From positions 21,340 through 85,339 of the forward strand of contig JAHQVJ010000044.1 in the NCBI GenBank assembly GCA_019634415.1: a stretch of DNA of 64,000 bases, in the 5' to 3' direction. Positions 33,592 through 42,264 of this stretch are shown here, in pieces. The position numbers and the translations under genes are program-made. Positions within the stretch are counted from its first letter, which is position 1; every line of letters begins with the position of its first letter. This DNA comes from Myxococcales bacterium (lineage in GTDB: Bacteria > Myxococcota_A > UBA796 > GCA-2862545). A model generated the notes under the pieces. It ran no database searches and had not been told where the DNA came from. It was given only the letters and a program-made list of their open reading frames with translations.

Positions 33592-35852
33592 GGCTCAGCT
33601 GCCAGCGGGGCCGGCTTCGGAGCCGTCGGTCGATGCACGTCGGCCACCAGCTTCACCGCCGCCGAGTGGATGTCGTCCTCGGACACCAGCACCAGATCCG
33701 CAGCGGCACCCAGCGGGATGTAGCTGTCGGCTCCGACCACGCGTGCCGTGCGCACCCGTCCGTCGGTGCCCTCCACGACCTCGGCGACCACCGTGTCGGC
33801 GATCCCGCTGGAGCGACGGCACTCGTCCACGACGAGCATGTGCCCGCAGGCCGCCGCATGGGGCAAGAGGGCGTCGATGGGCAGTGGATGCAGCCACCGC
33901 AGATCCACCACCCGGCAGCGGATGTGAGCGGCCTCGAGGCGCTTGGCCACCCGCAGCGACATGCGCAGGCCGTTGGCGTAGCTGACGATGCACAGATCCG
34001 TACCCGAGCCCGTCACGCCCACCTCGCCCAGGGGCAGGTGCTGGTCGGGGGCGGGGTAGGGCTCGAGCCATTCGCCGTCGCCGTCCTCGTGTAGGTCCTT
34101 GGTCATGTACAGCGCGATGGGCTCGAGGAGCACGCTCACTCGGCCACAGGCCTTGGCGGCGCCCACCATGGTGCGCAGCATGCGGACGGCGTCTGCTGGG
34201 CGCGCAGGGCAGCCCAGCAGGATCCCCGGGATCTCGCGCAGGGCGGCGATGCCGTTGTCGTTGTGGAAGTGGCCTCCGAAGCCCTTCTGGTAGGCCAGGC
34301 CGGCGATGCGCACGACCATGGGGTTGCGGAACTGTCCGTTGGAGAAGAACTGCAGCGACCCCGCCTCACCGCGGAGCTGGTCGATCGCGTTCATCAGGTA
34401 GGCCAGGTACTGGATCTCGGGGATGGGGAGCAAGCCGGCTTGTCCTGCCCCCAAGGCCAACCCCAGGATCGACGTCTCGTCGAGCAGGGTGTTGAAGACG
34501 CGGCCCACACCGAGCGACTCGGTGAGGCCTGCGGTCACGTGGTACACGCCGCCCTTGCGAGCGACGTCCTCCCCGAAGAGCAGCGTGTCGTCGTGGGCGA
34601 GCATCACGTCGTGCAGGGCTCGGTTGAGCTGCATCGCGAGATGGCGCGGGCGATCCGATTCTTCGGGTAGCTCGCCTCCGAAGGCGTCGAGTCGGACGCC
34701 TCGGGGTGCGGTCGCGGTGGCGGCTGCGGCCACGGCATGCGGGTCGTGGGGGGCGAGGGGAGCCATCACCTGAGCGCGGGTGGTGAGCTTGGGTCTCCCC
34801 ACCGCCTCCTCTGCCAGCGCCCGCAGACGCTGCAGCGTGTCGTCGTACAGCGCGAGCGCGTCGGCGGGCTGCAGCCAGCCACCGTCGATGAGGAGCGCCG
34901 CGGTGGTGAGCAGCGGATCGAGGGCCTCGGCCTGCCGGATCTCCGATGGGGTGCGGTACAGCTGCTCCACGTCGGAGCCTGCGTGGCCGAGCAACCGCAC
35001 CGTGCGCAGGTGCAAGAAGGCTGGACGCCGCTTGATCCGCACCCAGTGGACCGCGGACCGAGCCGCTTCCCAGGCATCCACCAGATCCAGGCCGTCGCCA
35101 GCGAAGTACTGGATGCCGGGCCGATGGGCGTTGGCTGCCTCCACCCATCCTTCAGGAGTGCGCACCGAGATCCCGAGCCCGTTGTCTTCGCATACGAACA
35201 GGCAGGGCACGGGCACCTGCTGGTGGGTGGCCCACGACGCCGTGTTGAGCGCGGTCTGGGCGCTCGCGTGGTTCACCGACGCGTCGCCGAAGGTGCACAG
35301 CGAGATGGCCGTTTCGCGCCGATCCTCGAGCCGTGCGCGTCGATCCAGGGCGATGGCTGCGCCCACGGCCTTGGGGAGGTGGCTTGCGATGGTGGAGGTC
35401 TGAGGGGGGATGCCGAGTGCGGTGGAGCCGAACACCTTGTGGCGACCACCAGCGATGGGCTCGTCGGCGCTCGCCACGAGCCCCAGCAACACGTCGAAGG
35501 CGCCCTCGGGCCCAGGTCGCTTGTCGGCCAAGGTACAGAAGTAGGCCCCGGACCGGTAGTGGAGGAAGCTGACGTCGTCGGCTTCGAGCTGATCGGCCAC
35601 CGCCGCGTTGCCCTCGTGCCCACTGGAGCCGATCGTGTAGAACGACTCACCCGTGGCCTTGAGCTGTCGCGCCAGCAGGTCCAGGATCCGTGACTGCAGC
35701 TGGGCCTCGAAGAGGCGCAGGGCATCCCGGGCCGACAGATCCGTCCCTGCTCGGACCGGGCCGTCGAGGGCGTGTCTAGCGGGCTGTGGCGGTCGGCTGC
35801 TGAGGAACTCGCGTAGCTGCTTGTCGACCGCAGCTGTACGGGAGACGGCCAT
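33588..35852 (-). CDS. Fused alpha-beta E1 subunit of a 2-oxoacid dehydrogenase (TPP-dependent)
   Basis: 754 residues, the sum of separate alpha and beta chains. Residues about 45-370 are alpha: FYTIGSSGHEGNAAVA, FLHYRSGAYF, IASHLPKAVGAAIALDRRAR and the thiamine diphosphate motif from FGDASVNHASAQ to PCLFVCEDNGLGIS. Residues about 405-740 are beta: HDDTLLFGEDVARKGGVYHVT, VFNTLLDETSILGLALGAG, EIQYLAYLMNAIDQLRGEAG, NPMVVRIAG and VVDLRWLHPLPIDALLPHAA. It decarboxylates a 2-oxo acid, probably branched-chain. No E2 or E3 gene is near, so the acyl acceptor is unknown. It starts three bases after the membrane protein stop and overlaps the acyltransferase by four. Confidence 0.88.
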   Translation of the reverse strand: MAVSRTAAVDKQLREFLSSRPPQPARHALDGPVRAGTDLSARDALRLFEAQLQSRILDLLARQLKATGESFYTIGSSGHEGNAAVADQLEADDVSFLHYRSGAYFCTLADKRPGPEGAFDVLLGLVASADEPIAGGRHKVFGSTALGIPPQTSTIASHLPKAVGAAIALDRRARLEDRRETAISLCTFGDASVNHASAQTALNTASWATHQQVPVPCLFVCEDNGLGISVRTPEGWVEAANAHRPGIQYFAGDGLDLVDAWEAARSAVHWVRIKRRPAFLHLRTVRLLGHAGSDVEQLYRTPSEIRQAEALDPLLTTAALLIDGGWLQPADALALYDDTLQRLRALAEEAVGRPKLTTRAQVMAPLAPHDPHAVAAAATATAPRGVRLDAFGGELPEESDRPRHLAMQLNRALHDVMLAHDDTLLFGEDVARKGGVYHVTAGLTESLGVGRVFNTLLDETSILGLALGAGQAGLLPIPEIQYLAYLMNAIDQLRGEAGSLQFFSNGQFRNPMVVRIAGLAYQKGFGGHFHNDNGIAALREIPGILLGCPARPADAVRMLRTMVGAAKACGRVSVLLEPIALYMTKDLHEDGDGEWLEPYPAPDQHLPLGEVGVTGSGTDLCIVSYANGLRMSLRVAKRLEAAHIRCRVVDLRWLHPLPIDALLPHAAACGHMLVVDECRRSSGIADTVVAEVVEGTDGRVRTARVVGADSYIPLGAAADLVLVSEDDIHSAAVKLVADVHRPTAPKPAPLAAEP

Positions 35853-35855
35853 GGA

Positions 35856-38012
35856 TCATCGCATGGGAAGCAGGGGGTACTGACCCCAACCCGGGTCCGG
35901 GTCGGTGAAGCGGATGTCGACCTTACCCGGATTTGGCTCGACGACCACATTGTTGGAGAAGTAGGGCTCCAGAGCCGCCTCGACATTGCGGTGGAAGCTG
36001 CGATCCAGGTGTGCGACGTCGATCAGCTCGATCCGTGCCCTCGGCGGCGTGTAGATCCCGGCCAGGAACTCCACGAAGTTCACCATGGCGCGAACGGCCA
36101 TGGCTGGCGTCGCCTTGGAGATCACGAGGGTGAACGGGAGGTTCGGCTCCTGCGAGTACGCGATGTGCGCCTGAACGGGGAAGTTGCGGACCAGGTTCTC
36201 GGACTTGGTCAGGGCTTCCTGGAGCCACCGATCCGGAATGGCGTCCCAGCTGGGGGGGAGCCGATCGGAGGTGGGCACCACGTTGGCCAGCACCGTGGGG
36301 CTGTCGTCCTCCATGTCGTCGATGCCCACCATCTCGTCCATGGGGATCTCGGTGGGCAGGGACTCTGCCGACAGCGGGTCCGCCTCGCGGGTGAGGGGAG
36401 GCGGGGTCCCGAAGATGACGCCAGGGGAGGTCTCGGCGACCTGGTGGTCCTGGGCATGGCTCACGGGGCGGATGCGACCAGCGCTGCCATAGGGGGTCTC
36501 GCGACCTCCCTGCACGCCTGCACGGGCCCGCGCGAGGATGCCGGCGCCTCCGAGGAGCTCCGGTGGCGGACCAGGATTCGACGGGCCGTCCTCGATCATC
36601 ACCTCGGCCCGGAGCAGCTGCTTGGAGTCGAAGTCCTCGGTGGCGTCGTCTTCCACCAGCTCACCGACGGGCTCGGGAGGTGGGGGCAGGGCCGAGCGCT
36701 GCATGTCCTGCGCGAGGGGAGGCGGAGCCTGCTGACGAAGCGGTGGGGGCAGCGCGCTGCGCCGCTTCGCTGCTGGAGGTGTGGCCGCTGGCGGCCCCGA
36801 GTGTGCCGTACCCAGTCGCACCCCGCCGAGGGAGTCGGCCGAAGGCCGAGGAAGCGGTGCCACGGGCGGGATCCGCTGGCTCGGGACCTCGTGAGGCGTG
36901 ATGGTCGGGCCCGACCGCACGGAAGAGGCTTGCTGCGCTGGCGCGGGGGGCGGACTCGGCGGAGAGGCCGGCTCCATGTGGGGTGCGCCGGACACGCCGT
37001 TCGAGGGGGCCTCGGCGAAGGTGGGGGCAGCAGCCACCACGGGTGCCTGGGCAGCGGGCGCGGGCTCGGGAGCCGTGGGCTCTTCGGGGGCACGAGGCGC
37101 CACGCTGGGCGTGGGGTTGGTGGGCGCCTGGGGCACGGAGGAGAATCGCCCAGCTCCGGGCGGAGAGGCCCGGTTGGAGGCGCCGAGGTTGGCCAGCACG
37201 CTCCCCGTGGGGGGATCGGATGACGGAATAGCCGAGGGCTGACGCATCGTGGGGGCGGGAGTGCTTCCCAAGGCGGGTGCTGCATAGGTCGCGCGGCCGA
37301 AGCCGCCCGGAGTCGCCCCTTGGGACGAGGCGGGTGCGCTTCCAACCCCGTAGGGCGTGCCTGCCATCGACGGCGTGGCGGCCGTGTTCTCGCTTCGAGG
37401 CGCGTAGGAGGGCGTGGGCGTCCGGTTGAAGCCGCCGGTGTAGCCGGTGTAGCCGCTGGCTCCACTGGGCGAGTGGGACCGCAGCGACACCGGAACGGGT
37501 GTGGCGAGGCGAGGGCGGGTGCCGGCGGGGGTGGAGCGGATGCGCTCCAGCACGGCGCGCTGAGTGGTGAGGCGGGTGACCTCGTTGACCAGCTGTTGGT
37601 GCTGCTTCTGCTCCCATGGCAGCATCTGTGCTTCGCGGCCGATGGCGAGGGCGGCGCCCGTCAGCATGGCCCACCCGACGATCATGCAGGCTGCGAGCAC
37701 GCCCAGCACGGCTGGGAGCGCTGGCACGCCGTCCGGCACGTACGGGATGACGGACTCGAACTTCGCCAGCGTGCGGGCCACGTCGGGGCTCAGGAACGGA
37801 ACGGCCAGGACCAGCAAGCCTGCCATCAAGCAGATGAGCGCGAGGCCTCCGAACAGGTACCGCAGCAACAGCACGGGGTGTGCTGGGGAAGAGGTGCGTA
37901 GCCGCAGGAGCAATCGGCGGTAGTCCACACGATCCTCGAAGGAACGCAAGGCGTCCTTCGCCTTCGTGAGGAGGTGATCGATGTCTTCCGCAGTTTCGTA
38001 CGTCTCGACCAT
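35856..38012 (-). CDS. Two-helix membrane protein with long disordered linker
   Basis: 718 residues from ATG 38012. Residues 1-50 are helical and charged; two membrane helices follow (LLLRYLFGGLALICLMAGLLVLAVPFL and LPAVLGVLAACMIVGWAMLTGAALAI). After a short coiled segment (WEQKQHQQLVNEVTRLTTQRAVLERI) comes a disordered stretch of about 370 residues made of Pro, Ala, Ser and Thr, then a C-terminal globular domain of about 130 residues (PPSWDAIPDRWLQEALTKSENLVRNF ... IAYSQEPNLPFTLVISKATPAMAVRAMVNFVEFLAG). The linker is all cytoplasmic or all outside. No family recognised. First gene of the operon with the E1 fusion, acyltransferase and HD hydrolase. Confidence 0.72.
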   Translation of the reverse strand: MVETYETAEDIDHLLTKAKDALRSFEDRVDYRRLLLRLRTSSPAHPVLLLRYLFGGLALICLMAGLLVLAVPFLSPDVARTLAKFESVIPYVPDGVPALPAVLGVLAACMIVGWAMLTGAALAIGREAQMLPWEQKQHQQLVNEVTRLTTQRAVLERIRSTPAGTRPRLATPVPVSLRSHSPSGASGYTGYTGGFNRTPTPSYAPRSENTAATPSMAGTPYGVGSAPASSQGATPGGFGRATYAAPALGSTPAPTMRQPSAIPSSDPPTGSVLANLGASNRASPPGAGRFSSVPQAPTNPTPSVAPRAPEEPTAPEPAPAAQAPVVAAAPTFAEAPSNGVSGAPHMEPASPPSPPPAPAQQASSVRSGPTITPHEVPSQRIPPVAPLPRPSADSLGGVRLGTAHSGPPAATPPAAKRRSALPPPLRQQAPPPLAQDMQRSALPPPPEPVGELVEDDATEDFDSKQLLRAEVMIEDGPSNPGPPPELLGGAGILARARAGVQGGRETPYGSAGRIRPVSHAQDHQVAETSPGVIFGTPPPLTREADPLSAESLPTEIPMDEMVGIDDMEDDSPTVLANVVPTSDRLPPSWDAIPDRWLQEALTKSENLVRNFPVQAHIAYSQEPNLPFTLVISKATPAMAVRAMVNFVEFLAGIYTPPRARIELIDVAHLDRSFHRNVEAALEPYFSNNVVVEPNPGKVDIRFTDPDPGWGQYPLLPMR

Positions 38013-38114
38013 CACGCCCCTACGGAAAGCGCCAGGGTGGTAGCGCTGCGGCGCCCACTGTACCTGAGTCGCTGCGTGGGGTCGAACCGCCTACGTGGAA
38101 TGTGCACAGCCTTC

Positions 38115-39683
38115 TCACGAATGGGCCACGGACGCCGTCTCCACCTGGGAGTCCGCCGCCTCGAGAACAACGGTAACGGGTCGTCCCAGCACGTTCGACA
38201 GACGACGGGTGCGTCTATCCGCTGCCCACCGCTCGATGTGGGCGTTGTCCCTGGTTTTCGCTGTGATGGTTACAGCGGTTCCATCGTCGGCCACCTCGAG
38301 TCCCACGACGAACTGATTGTGGGACCGGTCCAGGGAGTCGGCCATGCGGAGGATGGCGGAGAGCACCTCCACCTTTCTCTGGTCGACCCGCGACAGTGCC
38401 TTGAAGTGGCGATGGGAATCCCTGGGACGACCTCGGTGGTACCGCACGATGTTCGCCACGACGGCGACCTCGGGAGCGGTGAAGCCGGGCATGCGGCTGT
38501 TCAGGATCAGGTACTGCCCGTGCTTGTGGTGGTCGCGGGCAGCGATGTGGTGCCCGATGTCGTGTAGCAGGGCTGCATACTCGAGGGTGCGGCGTGCGCT
38601 CGAGTCCAGTTTGAGGCCCGACAGGCCGTCGAACAAGGAGAGGGCCAGGTCGCGGACGTGGTTGCAGTGGGGCTCGTCCTCTTCGTACCGCTCCATCATG
38701 CGGAGGACCGCTCGCATACGAGGCCACGCAACCGTGCGGGCCAGCGCCAGCTCGGGCTCGTTGCGGAGGATCCAGTTGGCGAGGAGACCATCACGGAGGG
38801 AGCGGTCCGAGGTGACCAGCTCGGGGTAGTCCAGCGTCTTCAGGGCCTGATGCAGCACGGCAGAGGCCGTGGCCAGGGTGTGGCGTCGCTTGCCGTCCAT
38901 CCCCGGAATCTCGGACAGCTTGCCCCTCCGAGTCTGCACGAACTGGGCCGTGAGCCGCTTGAGGTCGCCACGCTGCAGCACGAGGCCGTGGGAGTGCTGG
39001 GGCTCGGGATTCCCGTTGGCGATGGTGGCCATGCGTGCGAGGGCTCGTGCGCTTCCTCCCGTGGCCACCACGGTTCCCGCCACCCCGGGAGGGATGTCCT
39101 GGAGCACGCGCCGCAGACCCAGGCGCGTGGCGTCCCGAATGGCGGCGATCTCCTCGACGCGCACCGGATCGGAGCGCACGTGGGCCTCGGTGAGTCGGAT
39201 GTGACCCAGCGGAAGGCTGTGGGCGGCCAGGATCCGAGTGGCATCGCACAGGATGAGCTCCAGCGACCCTCCGCCCAGGTCCAGCAGCAGCGCGTAGCCC
39301 TTGGAGAAGTCGAGCTCGGGGCGCATCCCCAGGTAGATGAGTCGACCCTCGTCGACGCCGGAGATGGTGCGGATGTGGATCCCGGTGGCCTCGCGAACCG
39401 CCTTCACGAAATCCGAGCCGTTCTTGGCCTCTCGCACGGCGGAGGTGGCGGCAGCCTCGATGGCTTCTACGCCCAGGGAGTCCATGGTCTGCCTGAACGA
39501 CTCGAGGGCCTCGACGCCGCGGGCCATGGCATCCGCCGTGAGCACGTGTCGGTCGAGGCCGCCTCGGCCGAGCTCCACCTGCACGCGGTCCTTCTCCACG
39601 ACGGTGATCTCGCCCTCGACGTCCACATCGGCCACGAGCAGGTGCACGCTGTTCGTGCCCACGTCGATGGCGGCGACCCTCAT
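38115..39683 (-). CDS. ppx: Ppx/GppA exopolyphosphatase with C-terminal HD domain
   Basis: 522 residues, typical length. It splits orthophosphate from polyphosphate or pppGpp. ASKHA fold motifs: MRVAAIDVGTNSVHLLVADV (phosphate loop 1), AAATSAVREAKNGSDF, LLLDLGGGSLELILCD (phosphate loop 2) and VVATGGSARALARMA. The second half contains the HD-like helical domain with YAALLHDIGHHIAARDHHKHGQYL and ILRMADSLDRSHNQF. Start ATG 39683 overlaps the stop of the helical-repeat gene as ATGA. Last gene of the cysC, homocysteinase-like, helical-repeat, ppx operon; a link between sulfate activation and polyphosphate is possible through nucleotide pools. Confidence 0.93.
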   Translation of the reverse strand: MRVAAIDVGTNSVHLLVADVDVEGEITVVEKDRVQVELGRGGLDRHVLTADAMARGVEALESFRQTMDSLGVEAIEAAATSAVREAKNGSDFVKAVREATGIHIRTISGVDEGRLIYLGMRPELDFSKGYALLLDLGGGSLELILCDATRILAAHSLPLGHIRLTEAHVRSDPVRVEEIAAIRDATRLGLRRVLQDIPPGVAGTVVATGGSARALARMATIANGNPEPQHSHGLVLQRGDLKRLTAQFVQTRRGKLSEIPGMDGKRRHTLATASAVLHQALKTLDYPELVTSDRSLRDGLLANWILRNEPELALARTVAWPRMRAVLRMMERYEEDEPHCNHVRDLALSLFDGLSGLKLDSSARRTLEYAALLHDIGHHIAARDHHKHGQYLILNSRMPGFTAPEVAVVANIVRYHRGRPRDSHRHFKALSRVDQRKVEVLSAILRMADSLDRSHNQFVVGLEVADDGTAVTITAKTRDNAHIERWAADRRTRRLSNVLGRPVTVVLEAADSQVETASVAHS

Positions 39684-40396
39684 CCGAGCTCCCAGCTGGC
39701 GTCGAGCTGCACGCCGTGTGCCTCTGCGGCCTTCGCCACAGCGGTGATCAGGGTGGTCTCGGAGGCGGCGTCGGCACGACGCCAGGCGCGGTGGAGCTGC
39801 TCGTGCGCTTGCTCGGGCGAGGCCCGCGCGATGGAGAGCCGAGCGAGCACCTCGAGGCGGAGATCGCCCAGGGTGCAGGCCTCGGTGAGGGCCTCCCGGG
39901 CCACCAGGAGACCCTCGGCAGGGCGCCCCACGTCCACCTCGGCGTTGGCCTTGCGGATCATCACGTCGAGGCGAGCCTCGGGCGTGTGGGAGGGCAGGCG
40001 AGCCTCGATCTCCTCCATCGACAGGGCGGCGAGCCGTTCGGATCGGACCTGCTGGTCGCGACTCCTCAGGCCATCGGCACGCGCAGCCTCGATCCGATCC
40101 CGCAGCGAGGTGAGGATGGGCGTGGCGTCGGGGTCCGCCAGGGTGGCTGCCAGCGCCTCGGCTGCGTCGAGTGCGGCCAGTGCCTCGTCGTGCGCTCCGC
40201 TCTCCGTCAGCGCCTGAGCGAGCAGCGAATGAGCCCGCGCCCGCACGTCCACGAGGTCTTCGGCCGCTGCCAGATCCGGATCGGCGCACACCGCGCGCAG
40301 CATCGCGGCTGCGTCGGACGGCTGCCCCTTGCGCAAGTGCTCCACACCTGCGAGCAGCGAGGCTGCCAGCGCCTCGGCATGGCCCTCCTCAGGCAC
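39680..40396 (-). CDS. Helical-repeat (TPR-like) protein
   Basis: 238 residues, GTG start at 40396 lying eight bases inside the end of the upstream gene. It is almost all helix, with TPR-like pairs: ASLLAGVEHLRKGQPSDAAAMLRAV, VRARAHSLLAQALTESGAHDEALAALDAAEAL, DVMIRKANAEVDVGRPAEGLLVAREALTEA and LEVLARLSIARASPEQAHEQLHRAW. No signal peptide or membrane span. Such proteins bind partners; the obvious candidates are the products of the coupled neighbours, the homocysteinase-like protein and exopolyphosphatase. Frame, codon use and tight coupling on both sides support it as real although I do not recognise a named family. Confidence 0.75.
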   Translation of the reverse strand: MPEEGHAEALAASLLAGVEHLRKGQPSDAAAMLRAVCADPDLAAAEDLVDVRARAHSLLAQALTESGAHDEALAALDAAEALAATLADPDATPILTSLRDRIEAARADGLRSRDQQVRSERLAALSMEEIEARLPSHTPEARLDVMIRKANAEVDVGRPAEGLLVAREALTEACTLGDLRLEVLARLSIARASPEQAHEQLHRAWRRADAASETTLITAVAKAAEAHGVQLDASWELG

Positions 40397-41543
40397 GGGC
40401 CGGATTCAGCGCATCGAGGGCGAACCGAGCCGCCCGGTTCTCGATCTCTTCGGACACGATGACCTCTCCCGGTGAAAGGTCGGGCTGGGAGGCCAGCCAC
40501 TGTAGCGTCAACCCGAGAACTGCGAAATGGAGCAGCACCGGCTCGGGGGAGCCCGAGTTGACCACGATGTTCAGCGGGTGGCCGTCGCCGAGCACCGTCA
40601 GGGCCGCTCCGCTCTCGAGCTGGTAGCGCGCCACCTGGTCGGCCACGTGATCCCGTCGCTTGCACACCCGACGGATGCCCTCGACGTCGATCTCGTCGCC
40701 ACCGTGGCCTGCGTTGACCAAGATCAAGCCGTCTCGTGCGTGCTCGAGGTGCGCCAGGGTGACGGCGTCGCGCCGGCCGGTGGCGGTCACGAGGAGTCGG
40801 GCGCGCTGTAGCCCTTCCTCCAAGGTGGGGGTCGGGTACCCGTCGTAGTGCGCGAAGAGCTGCCGGACGGGATCGGTCTCGCAGACCTCCACGGCCATCC
40901 CCGCGGCGCTGGCGTAGCGAGCGAGGCCGCGCCCCACCGGTCCGTAGCCCACCACCAGCACGCGCCTGCCCGCGAGGTGCATGCCGGTGGACAGGGAGAC
41001 GGCCTGCCAGATGGACTCGCCAACGCCGTGGCGGTTCTCCACCCGGTCCTTCAGCCGGCCGTCGTTGATGTTGACGACGGGGAACGGAACGCTGCCTCGG
41101 CCGCGCAGCCGGGTGACCCCGTTACGGGTGATCTCGATTCCGGCACGCACCGCGGACAGGTTCCCGCGCCGCTCCAGCAGCGAGTGGGTCAGCTCGAAGC
41201 CCGTGTCCACCACGTAGTTGGGCTCGTGATCGAGCACCTGTGCGTGCCGGTCCTCCATGTCGCCCCCCGTGTACACCGAGAACCCGAGGTTGCGCAGCAA
41301 GTCCACGCTGCTCGCATCGGTGGTGCGGGGGTTGGCGGCGGACAGCACGAAGGTGCCGCCGCCCAGGGACAGCTCACGCACCAGACACGCCGTGAGCGTG
41401 GTGAGGTGCAGGTTGAGGGCGATGGTGGCGTCCTCCCAGGGACGCTCCGCTGCCCAGTGGTTCCCCAGGTTCGGGAGAATGGGGAAGAAGGCGTTGATGC
41501 GGCCGACTTCCTGCTCGGCAGACAACGATCGATCTTCGTTCAT
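40389..41543 (-). CDS. S-adenosylhomocysteine hydrolase-like protein with altered active site
   Basis: 384 residues, about 50-90 shorter than true SAHH. The family frame is clear: INAFFPILPNLGN, ALNLHLTTLTACLVREL (catalytic H46), VNINDGRLKDRVENRHGVGES and the NAD site AGRRVLVVGYGPVGRGLARYASAAG, then LLVTATGRRDAVTLAHLEH and LILVNAGHGGDEIDV. Aligned by eye, several catalytic residues of SAHH are changed: Asp131 is Thr114, Glu156 is Ile138, Asp190 is Glu169 and the C-terminal GHP His is Ser. It should bind NAD but may not hydrolyse SAH; another oxidoreductase or sensing role is possible. ATG 41543 follows GGGAGAAGGG; 31 bases downstream of cysC. Confidence 0.8.
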   Translation of the reverse strand: MNEDRSLSAEQEVGRINAFFPILPNLGNHWAAERPWEDATIALNLHLTTLTACLVRELSLGGGTFVLSAANPRTTDASSVDLLRNLGFSVYTGGDMEDRHAQVLDHEPNYVVDTGFELTHSLLERRGNLSAVRAGIEITRNGVTRLRGRGSVPFPVVNINDGRLKDRVENRHGVGESIWQAVSLSTGMHLAGRRVLVVGYGPVGRGLARYASAAGMAVEVCETDPVRQLFAHYDGYPTPTLEEGLQRARLLVTATGRRDAVTLAHLEHARDGLILVNAGHGGDEIDVEGIRRVCKRRDHVADQVARYQLESGAALTVLGDGHPLNIVVNSGSPEPVLLHFAVLGLTLQWLASQPDLSPGEVIVSEEIENRAARFALDALNPARA

Positions 41544-41574
41544 CCCTTCTCCCGCGGACCTGGTGCCCGACGTA

Positions 41575-42189
41575 TCAGCCCCCGATCAGGCCAGCACTCC
41601 TGAGATGGGCCACGACCTGGTCGGCACACTCGTCGATGGTGCGTCCCTCGGTGTCGATCACGAGCTCCGGGCTCTCCGGGGCCTCGTAGGGGGCAGACAC
41701 GCCCGTGAAGCTCGGGATCTCGCCCGAGCGGGCCTTCTTGTACAGCCCCTTCGGGTCGCGGCGCTCGCACTCCTCGAGGGAGGTGGACACGTGGACCTCG
41801 ACGAAGCGACCATCGGCGAGCAGCTCGCGCGCGGCGTTGCGGTCCTGGCGGTAGGGCGAGATGAAGGCCGTGCAGGTGACCATGCCCGAGTCGGCGAAGA
41901 GCTGCGCCACAGCTGCGATGCGGCGGATGTTCTCGGTGCGGTCCGCCGGAGAGAACCCGAGGTCCTTGTTGAGGTTGTGGCGCACGTTGTCGCCGTCGAG
42001 GCAGTACGCGTGCACACCACCGTTGAGCAGCTTCTGCTCCACACGGCGCGTGATGGTGGACTTGCCCGACCCCGAAAGCCCCGTGAACCAGATCACGCAG
42101 CCCTTCTGACCCAGGGCTGCCTCGCGCTCCTCGGTGGAGACCTCGGCCCCGTGCCACGTGATGTTCTTGCTCTTGGGCTCGTCACTCAT
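41575..42189 (-). CDS. cysC: Adenylylsulfate (APS) kinase
   Basis: 204 residues from ATG 42189 (AGGAG upstream). Converts adenosine 5'-phosphosulfate to [27 protein letters not shown] holds the Walker A loop (37-45), [20 protein letters not shown] and [15 protein letters not shown] are APS-binding signatures, [17 protein letters not shown] is the conserved FISPYR segment and [31 protein letters not shown] the lid. Full length and intact. No ATP sulfurylase gene is in the window. First gene of a four-gene operon; divergent from plsX, 75 bases between starts. Confidence 0.96.
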   Translation of the reverse strand: MSDEPKSKNITWHGAEVSTEEREAALGQKGCVIWFTGLSGSGKSTITRRVEQKLLNGGVHAYCLDGDNVRHNLNKDLGFSPADRTENIRRIAAVAQLFADSGMVTCTAFISPYRQDRNAARELLADGRFVEVHVSTSLEECERRDPKGLYKKARSGEIPSFTGVSAPYEAPESPELVIDTEGRTIDECADQVVAHLRSAGLIGG

Positions 42190-42264
42190 TGTTGCTCCTG
42201 ATGGCAGCAGGGGGCCGTATCCGCCAGTGGTACATTCCGCACCCTGCGGGATCTGGGGGAGGGG

